A stretch of 5,501 nt of DNA from JBEKCP01 sp050014815 (lineage in GTDB: Bacteria; Planctomycetota; Planctomycetia; Pirellulales; Thermoguttaceae). A program made the translations under genes and the position numbers. Below are positions 1 through 5,501 of this stretch, in pieces (the first letter of the stretch is position 1; each line of letters starts with the position of its first letter). The stretch spans positions 1 to 5,501 of the forward strand of contig JBEKCP010000423.1 of the NCBI GenBank assembly GCA_050014815.1, read 5' to 3'. The notes below the pieces were generated by a model that saw only the letters and a list, made by a program, of their open reading frames with translations, was not told the origin of the DNA and did not search any database.

Positions 1-79
1 AAAATGTAAAATGGAAACTGCCTCACCGCGCAGACAATCCGGCGACGCACCGCATTTTGACTTTTGCATTTTACATTTC

Positions 80-87
<8 letters not shown>
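1..87. repeat. AT-rich heptamer repeat with inverted copy, running into the end of coxA
   Basis: Five consecutive 7-nt units of the form CATTTTG, ACTTTTG, CATTTTA, CATTTCT, CATTTTG occupy 53-87. Two units of the opposite orientation (AAAATGT, AAAATGG) lie at 1-14, giving a perfect 12-bp inverted repeat (2-13 against 67-78). The run overlaps the last codons and the TGA stop of coxA (80-82), so the Lys-Ala-Lys C-terminus is encoded by repeat DNA. The AT-rich stretch stands out against GC-rich surroundings. On the coding (minus) strand it forms the start of the spacer before whatever follows coxA; I see no gene start within 1-79. It may continue beyond the left edge. Its function is unknown; similar heptamer tracts are a familiar kind of intergenic repeat in planctomycete-like genomes (from memory, not checked). 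Confidence 0.7.
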
Positions 88-1777
<1,690 letters not shown>

Positions 1778-1787
1778 TGATCGTCAT

Positions 1788-1796
1788 CCTCTTCCT
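1788..1796 (-). promoter_or_regulatory. Ribosome binding site for coxA
   Basis: The coding strand reads AGGAAGAGG here, ending 10 nt before the GTG at 1777-1775. It is the best Shine-Dalgarno-like match near any start in the window and is the reason the GTG is preferred to the ATG at 1756, which would lie 31 nt away. Confidence 0.55.
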
Positions 1797-1881
1797 GCGT
1801 ATCCGTGTCTGGGCAAGACCGTCAGACGTGTTCTGTAGAAAGGCTGCTCTCAAGAGTAACAGTTCAGTCTTCAGGGTTTTC

Positions 1882-1979
1882 GCGCAAAGGCGCCAAGCCG
1901 CCAAGACGCAAAGCAAGACTCGATCTTGATCATCATCTCAATCTCTTCTTTGCGCCTTCGCGGCTTGGCGCCTTTGCGT
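1882..1979. repeat. Imperfect inverted repeat in the coxB-coxA spacer
   Basis: The arms at about 1882-1913 and 1948-1979 are reverse complements over roughly 32 nt with only a few mismatches; a 19-nt block (GCAAAGGCGCCAAGCCGC core) is exact. The loop is about 34 nt. As RNA on the coding strand it would form a long stable hairpin about 100 nt upstream of the coxA start. The rest of the 273-nt spacer (1778-2050) holds two AGATCT palindromes (1981-1986 and 2005-2010) and the coxA ribosome site; I see no convincing promoter or ORF in it. No T-run follows the hairpin, so a classical Rho-independent terminator is not supported. The CGCAAAGGCGC core is shared with the repeat at 4119-4254, suggesting related families. 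Confidence 0.8.
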
Positions 1980-2050
1980 CAGATCTACTACCGCACGGCC
2001 CTGCAGATCTCCGGGTTTCGATCGTCTCAAAGCTGATGGTGGTACGTCCT

Positions 2051-3166
2051 TCATTTCTTCTTGTTTTCCTTGGCCTCGGCCGGCACGGGCATGGGGCGAT
2101 AATACTTGGGCGTGTAGCCCGGGCCGTTGCCGTCCAGGCTCTTGATGTATTCGACCAGCGCGGTCAGTTTTTTCTCCTTGTAGCCCGAGCCGCTAAAGCG
2201 ATCGGCGAAGGGCTGCATGATGTTCTGGTATCCCCGGACGATCTTCGCGCCGGGGTCGAGGATCGACTCGCGGAGGTAGGCGTCCCACGTCGCGTCGCTG
2301 TCGTCGGGCGAAAGCTTGAAGCCCGGCGGCACCGAGAACTGCTCTTCCCGCTTGTAGAGATCGACCCAGGTGGGCCCCTCGCTTAGCTTGCCTTTGTGCG
2401 TGTCCGGATCGCGCTCCACCGAGTGGCACTGGCTGCAGCCGTTGGACTTGTACAGCTTCGCCCCCACCTCGGCATACGGCAGCGGCTTCTTGGTCGCCGG
2501 ATCAACGAAAATGTTCGAGAGGGCCGCCATCCTGGCCGAATAGGCGGTCTCGTCGAGGACCTCGACGTCGGCCGTCATCCGCGAGTGCCCGTTGCCGCAA
2601 TACTGGCTGCAGAAGGCGTAGTAGGTCCCCAACTCGGTCGGTTGGAACCAGAGCTGCTCGGTCCGGCCCGGCACCGCGTTCTTCTGGACGCGGAAGGCCG
2701 GAATATAGAGCGAGTGCAACACGTCGGCCGAATGAAGCTGGACGATCACCGGGCGGCCGACCCGCAGGTACAGGTTCTCGCTCGTCGCGCCGTTGGGGTA
2801 GGTGAACGAGAAGGCCCATTGCCGGGCCTCCACGTCGAGCACGTCGGCCTCCGACGGCGGCGTGTCGAGGTCCAGGAAGCCCCGGAAGCCCATGATGAAT
2901 AGGACGGTCACCGTCGCCACCGGAATGGCGGTCCAGACGATTTCCAGCCACGTGTTGTGGGTCGGCCCGTGCCGGTCCTCTCCCTCCTTCCGCCGGCGAT
3001 ACATGAGGATGAACAAGAGCATCAAGCCGACCACGACGAGGAAGAAGAACGTGGCGGTGTAGAGCACCGTGTAGAACACCACGTCGTGCCGCTGGGCCGA
3101 CGTCGATGCGGCGGGCTCCAGCCAGAACGTCGATTGGGCCAGGAGATTCGGGCGCATAGATGTCAC
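2051..3166 (-). CDS. coxB: Cytochrome c oxidase subunit II with fused cytochrome c domain (caa3-type)
   Basis: Electron-entry subunit of the oxidase. Numbering from the GTG start (371 residues), two membrane helices lie at about 32-56 and 74-95, followed by a periplasmic cupredoxin domain with the CuA ligands H151, C186, C190, H194 and M197 (CSQYCGNGHSRM). A C-terminal monoheme cytochrome c domain has CSQCH at 244-248 and a likely axial M317 in IMQPF, marking a caa3 enzyme that can take electrons from ACIII or a soluble carrier. The residue between the CuA cysteines is Gln188, where Glu is usual. The protein ends in a Lys-rich tail. GTG at 3166 is chosen for a GGAAG site 7 nt upstream; ATG at 3157 gives 368 residues. 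A longer in-frame ATG at 3256 lies inside a palindrome and adds an Arg/Pro-rich leader unlike the family, so it is rejected. It sits between sco, which serves its CuA site, and coxA. Confidence 0.96.
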   Translation of the reverse strand: MTSMRPNLLAQSTFWLEPAASTSAQRHDVVFYTVLYTATFFFLVVVGLMLLFILMYRRRKEGEDRHGPTHNTWLEIVWTAIPVATVTVLFIMGFRGFLDLDTPPSEADVLDVEARQWAFSFTYPNGATSENLYLRVGRPVIVQLHSADVLHSLYIPAFRVQKNAVPGRTEQLWFQPTELGTYYAFCSQYCGNGHSRMTADVEVLDETAYSARMAALSNIFVDPATKKPLPYAEVGAKLYKSNGCSQCHSVERDPDTHKGKLSEGPTWVDLYKREEQFSVPPGFKLSPDDSDATWDAYLRESILDPGAKIVRGYQNIMQPFADRFSGSGYKEKKLTALVEYIKSLDGNGPGYTPKYYRPMPVPAEAKENKKK

Positions 3167-3173
3167 TGTAGGT

Positions 3174-3178
3174 CTTCC
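3174..3178 (-). promoter_or_regulatory. Possible ribosome binding site for coxB
   Basis: The coding strand reads GGAAG, ending 7 nt before GTG (3166-3164) and 16 nt before ATG (3157-3155). The spacing favours the GTG. The match is short, so this is weak support. Confidence 0.35.
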
Positions 3179-3201
3179 GGAAATCGGTGTCGTTCGAGTT
3201 C

Positions 3202-3271
3202 GTTTAGCGGGCGGGCTTGCCCGCCGGTAGCGGACGGCAAATCCCGCGGCGGGCAAGCCCGCCCGCTAAAC
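3202..3271. repeat. Perfect 25-bp inverted repeat in the sco-coxB spacer
   Basis: Bases 3202-3226 are the exact reverse complement of 3247-3271, with a 20-nt loop. Each arm is itself almost palindromic (GCGGGCTTGCCCGC on one side, GCGGGCAAGCCCGC on the other), so two small hairpins or one long one are possible. It begins 1 nt after the sco stop codon and fills most of the 106-nt gap to the coxB start. In the mRNA it would be a very stable G+C-rich stem. The coding strand after the stem reads ACGAACTCG with no U-run, so a standard intrinsic terminator is unlikely; mRNA stabilisation, partial attenuation, or a neutral interspersed palindrome all fit. Confidence 0.9.
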
Positions 3272-3272
3272 A

Positions 3273-4091
3273 TCAACACCCCACCTTCTTCCTCCGCACG
3301 TCGCGATAAATCAGTGTGCCGATGACCGTGCCGAGCACCACGACGCTCAGGATCGCCGCCACGTTCACGATGGCCACCGCCGCCCAGGTGTACTTGCCCT
3401 GGACCGGATCATAATGGATTAGCCCGCAGGACAGGGCCGCGCCGAACAGCCGCGAGCCGATCTTCCCCTCCGAGGCGAAGACCAGCGAGTCGTGGAGCAC
3501 GTCGGGATCGAACTGGATGCCCCGGAGGACCTGCGAGACACGGCCGTCCGGCGTGCAGGCGTAGATCCCCGCCTGGTGCATGTACATTTCGCCGGCCGCG
3601 TCGAGCTTGTAGCCGAAGCCGATCGCCTCCCCGAGCCTGCGGGCGGCCGACGGATCGCGGCTGGTCAGGAAGTGCCAGGCGGGGGCCGCTTCAGGCTTGC
3701 CCAGCATCTTGATGTATTTCGCTTTCTGGAGCGCGGCGTCCGCCGGGCCGTCCCGCGGATCGAAACTGACCGTAACGATCTCGAAGTCCTTGCCGGCTTG
3801 CAAACTCAACCGGCCGAGCGAGCCGGCCTCGTTCTCGAGCGTCTTGCCGCAGAGAAAAATACACCGGTAGAACACCATGTTCAGGAGCGCCGGCCGGTCC
3901 TTTTGGAAGAAATCGCCCAGCCGGACCGTCCGGCCCTCTTCGTCCTGGAACTCGAGGTTCAACGGGATCTGGGCGTTGGGCTTGCTGGTGATCGTGGCGC
4001 CCTCGAAGCCCTGCGGCGGGGGTTCGTCCTGTTGGGCGGCCGCGGGCTGCGCGAAGACGGCCGAGAGAAGTATTGCCAAGCGTGAGACCAT
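3273..4091 (-). CDS. sco: SCO1/SenC-family copper chaperone, C-terminally membrane-anchored
   Basis: Thioredoxin-fold protein that delivers copper to, or reduces, the CuA site of subunit II. The 272 residues start with a probable signal peptide (1-20, ending PAAAQ), then the SCO domain with the copper-binding pair C77 and C81 (YRCIFLCGK), the VSFDPRD strand around 108-114, and the distal copper ligand H172 (MHQAGIY). A C-terminal helix at about 236-262 followed by Arg/Lys anchors it with the domain outside the cytoplasm. Most family members have CPxxC; here isoleucine replaces the proline. An additional C222 precedes an HYDP motif (226-229) that, from memory, recurs in SCO proteins of ACIII clusters. 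ATG at 4091 gives a clean signal peptide, but no clear ribosome site precedes it. The frame stays open to 4457; that extension runs through repeat DNA and the neighbouring gene and is rejected. It lies directly upstream of coxB, as expected for its assembly role. Confidence 0.93.
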   Translation of the reverse strand: MVSRLAILLSAVFAQPAAAQQDEPPPQGFEGATITSKPNAQIPLNLEFQDEEGRTVRLGDFFQKDRPALLNMVFYRCIFLCGKTLENEAGSLGRLSLQAGKDFEIVTVSFDPRDGPADAALQKAKYIKMLGKPEAAPAWHFLTSRDPSAARRLGEAIGFGYKLDAAGEMYMHQAGIYACTPDGRVSQVLRGIQFDPDVLHDSLVFASEGKIGSRLFGAALSCGLIHYDPVQGKYTWAAVAIVNVAAILSVVVLGTVIGTLIYRDVRRKKVGC

Positions 4092-4118
4092 AACAACGAT
4101 ATCGGGTCGAAACTGCAA

Positions 4119-4254
4119 GTATTTCACGCAAAGGCGCAAAGGCGCAAAGACGCAATTGAACAGGAGGAGGATGGCAGGACTGCGTGCCATTCTGCACTCG
4201 GAACTCACATCTTGTCCTTTGTGTCTTTGCGTCTTTGCGTCTTTGCGTGAATAC
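4119..4254. repeat. 136-bp inverted-repeat element with 8-bp periodic arms
   Basis: The left arm (4119-4155) contains tandem 8-nt units of the form CGCAAAGG/CGCAAAGA. The right arm (4218-4254) carries the reverse units CTTTGCGT. The arms match as an inverted repeat over about 35 nt with three G/A differences and one single-base indel; the outer ends GTATT and AATAC also correspond, which defines the boundaries. The interior of about 62 nt encodes nothing recognisable. The element occupies most of the 251-nt gap between the small membrane-protein gene and sco, ending 27 nt upstream of the sco ATG. The remainder of that gap (4255-4342) shows no clear promoter. Size, inverted ends and lack of coding content resemble a MITE- or REP-like non-autonomous element; no flanking target duplication is evident. 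Confidence 0.75.
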
Positions 4255-4342
4255 CTCTTCCAGACAACGTTCCTGAAGTGGGGGGCGCAGATCGCCCGCT
4301 CAGTGCGATTCCACGGGAGACCGCGGGAACGAGAGATACGGT

Positions 4343-4711
4343 TCATGGTTGCCCTCCCCCTTTCGCCGAGTCCTGCTCGACGGCCATCTCCCGCACCACG
4401 ACCTCCATCGCCCGTTGGATCGGGATCGCCCGGGTCCCGGCCTCGCGGTTGAGCCACCGGTAACTGTTGATTTGGGCCTGTTGCTCCAGGAGTGCCTGGC
4501 CCAGCGGGGTCTGCGGGTCGGTGGCCGGCAGGGTCCTTTCGGCGGTCAGTTCCGCCTTGCCGGCATAGAACCAGGCCTGCAACAGGATGGCGATCAGCAC
4601 CACCACGACGGCGATCAGGGCGCCGACGAGGGCCAGCATGGGAATACTGACCTCGTCCCGCTCGACCGGCAGGTCTTGCTGGGCTGTTCCCGGATGGTGC
4701 GAATAACTCAT
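4343..4711 (-). CDS. Small single-helix membrane protein of the ACIII/cytochrome oxidase cluster, function unknown
   Basis: The 122-residue product has a hydrophilic N-terminus with His6-7, one strong membrane helix at about 24-48, and a hydrophilic C-terminal part that would lie outside the cytoplasm. The most distinctive segment is YRWLNREAGTRAIPIQRAME at 84-103. From memory, proteins with this single helix plus a Y-W-x(4)-AG-x-x-x-IPI-x-x-AM pattern recur beside ACIII and SCO genes in several phyla, but have no assigned function. The ATG lies 7 nt after the actF stop with only a poor ribosome site, so translational coupling to actF is likely. The tail after about 110 is low-complexity (SAKGGGQP). 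There are no cysteines and no heme or metal motif, so it is not a cytochrome; a structural or assembly role in the supercomplex is plausible but inferred. Reality of the gene is well supported by position and helix; the role is not. Confidence 0.85.
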   Translation of the reverse strand: MSYSHHPGTAQQDLPVERDEVSIPMLALVGALIAVVVVLIAILLQAWFYAGKAELTAERTLPATDPQTPLGQALLEQQAQINSYRWLNREAGTRAIPIQRAMEVVVREMAVEQDSAKGGGQP

Positions 4712-4718
4712 GGCTTTT

Positions 4719-5501
4719 TCAACTATTCTCGAACGCCAACGATTCGTCCAGCCGCGGGTCGCCGACCGGCGCCAGGGGCGCGCAGGCCAGGAGCCGTGCG
4801 GTGCTGATCAGGTAGAGACCTCCCATCCCCGCGACCAGCCCCAGGACGACGCCCAGCGACAGCGGTTCCAGCGGCTCGGCCGCGCTTGGCATGACCAGCC
4901 AGAACATGTCCAGCAGGTGGGCGGCCAGCAGCCATACGGCCCAGAACCCGAGCACCTTCAGGTTCCGCTTCGCATGACGCGAAAGGAGGCCGAGGAACGG
5001 GATCAGGAGCTGCACTGCCACCAGCGCGATCGAAACCCATGCCCAGGGCCCGATCTGCCGGACCATGTAGAACTGCGTCTCCTCCGGCATGTTCGCATAC
5101 CAGATGAGCATATACTGGCTGAACGCAATGTATCCCCAGAAGAAGACGAAGGCGAACAGGAGCTTGCCCAGGTCGTGGTAGTGCTCGACGGTGACGGCCC
5201 GGCCCAATCGCCCGTTGGCCCGTAGCCACAGGGCCAATAGCGTAATCGCCGCCAACCCGGCCAGGACGCTGCCGATGAAGAAGTAGACGCCGTACATCGT
5301 CGAGGACCAGCGGGGGTTGAGACTCATCACCAGGTCGAGCGAAGCGAACGTGGCCACCAGAGCGAGCGCGATCATGCCCGGCGCGGAAATGCGCTCCATC
5401 CTGAGCGTGAGCCGGGGGTCGCCGCTGGCGTCCTGGCGGATCGAGCGGCTGCGGAGGTACCAGGTCAGGCCGCCCAGGATGGCGAAGTAGGCGACAAGTC
5501 G
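4719..5501 (-). CDS. actF: Alternative complex III subunit ActF (NrfD-like quinone-binding membrane subunit), 5' end outside the window
   Basis: The frame is open to the right edge, so the visible 260 residues are the C-terminal part of a protein of roughly 400. ActF is one of two NrfD/PsrC-like multi-helix subunits of ACIII, which oxidises quinol in the membrane and passes electrons to the cytochrome c subunits. Recognisable blocks (numbered from the window edge) are the D-x-x-GDPRLTLR loop at 24-34, SLDLVMSLNPRW at 54-65, STMYGVYFF at 67-75, HDLGKLLFAFVFFWGYIAF at 109-127 with QYMLIWYANMPEE at 129-141, and the typical ending GDPRLDESLAFEN. About six complete membrane helices are visible plus part of another. 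An internal ATG at 5399 is not the start, because conserved sequence continues upstream of it. It stops 7 nt before the small membrane-protein gene, indicating one operon. ActC is the closest paralogue; the terminal motif and position next to sco/cox favour ActF. Confidence 0.92.
   Translation of the reverse strand, partial: RLVAYFAILGGLTWYLRSRSIRQDASGDPRLTLRMERISAPGMIALALVATFASLDLVMSLNPRWSSTMYGVYFFIGSVLAGLAAITLLALWLRANGRLGRAVTVEHYHDLGKLLFAFVFFWGYIAFSQYMLIWYANMPEETQFYMVRQIGPWAWVSIALVAVQLLIPFLGLLSRHAKRNLKVLGFWAVWLLAAHLLDMFWLVMPSAAEPLEPLSLGVVLGLVAGMGGLYLISTARLLACAPLAPVGDPRLDESLAFENS

Noticed and set aside
1778..2050. Separate promoter for coxA in the spacer
   Set aside because: A TTGAGA and a TACAGA are present, but only about 10 nt apart, so no properly spaced sigma-70-like pair could be supported.
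1805..2386. Plus-strand 193-codon frame across the coxB-coxA spacer
   Set aside because: It spans the inverted repeat and the end of coxB in antisense and has no recognisable domain or ribosome site.
2051..3256. Longer CoxB starting at ATG 3256
   Set aside because: The start lies inside the palindrome and the extra residues are Arg/Pro-rich and unlike any CoxB leader; starts at 3166 or 3157 fit the family and the spacing.
3202..3271. Rho-independent terminator after sco
   Set aside because: The stem is strong but no U-run follows on the coding strand, and coxB and coxA, expected in the same operon, lie downstream.
4121..4252. CRISPR array
   Set aside because: The units are 8 nt, directly adjacent, and arranged as two opposed blocks, with no spacers of regular length.
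3273..4457. Longer N-terminal form of SCO starting at 4457
   Set aside because: It would overlap the small membrane-protein gene, run through the 136-bp repeat, and bury a good signal peptide in the middle of the protein.

Overview
The window is one side of a respiratory gene cluster, with every real gene on the minus strand. Read in transcription order, from high to low coordinates, it holds: the C-terminal two thirds of ActF (quinone-binding membrane subunit of alternative complex III, ACIII); a small single-helix membrane protein of unknown function; a SCO1/SenC-type copper chaperone with a C-terminal membrane anchor; cytochrome c oxidase subunit II (CoxB) with a CuA site and a fused cytochrome c domain; and cytochrome c oxidase subunit I (CoxA). 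Upstream act genes (actA-E) and the downstream coxC/coxD-like genes would be expected just outside the two edges, but this cannot be seen.

Together the genes describe the terminal branch of an aerobic respiratory chain. ACIII oxidises quinol in place of a bc1 complex. Electrons reach the CoxB cytochrome c domain, pass to CuA, then to heme a and the heme a3/CuB centre of CoxA, where O2 is reduced and protons are pumped. SCO supplies copper to CuA. CoxA carries the YSHP motif of A2-type heme-copper oxidases instead of the helix VI glutamate. This agrees with the ACIII/caa3 pairing known from Rhodothermus marinus and from several phyla that lack a bc1 complex.

The DNA is GC-rich, with short AT-rich heptamer repeats and G+C-rich palindromes between genes. 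With the ACIII-SCO-CoxB-CoxA order, this suggests a Planctomycetota-like bacterium. That is an inference from gene order and repeat style, not a proof; other ACIII phyla (Acidobacteriota, Verrucomicrobiota, Bacteroidota) are possible.

The least ordinary aspect is the spacers. actF and the small gene are tightly packed (7 nt), but each later junction is opened up and holds a different inverted repeat: a 136-bp element with 8-bp-periodic arms before sco (251-nt gap), a perfect 25-bp inverted repeat between sco and coxB, a long imperfect inverted repeat between coxB and coxA (273-nt gap), and a heptamer repeat that begins within the last codons of coxA. No gap exceeds 300 nt. No tRNA, rRNA, CRISPR, transposase or plus-strand gene was found. 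Apart from the spacers and a few residue substitutions this is a recognisable respiratory operon, and I see no evidence for a wholly new system.
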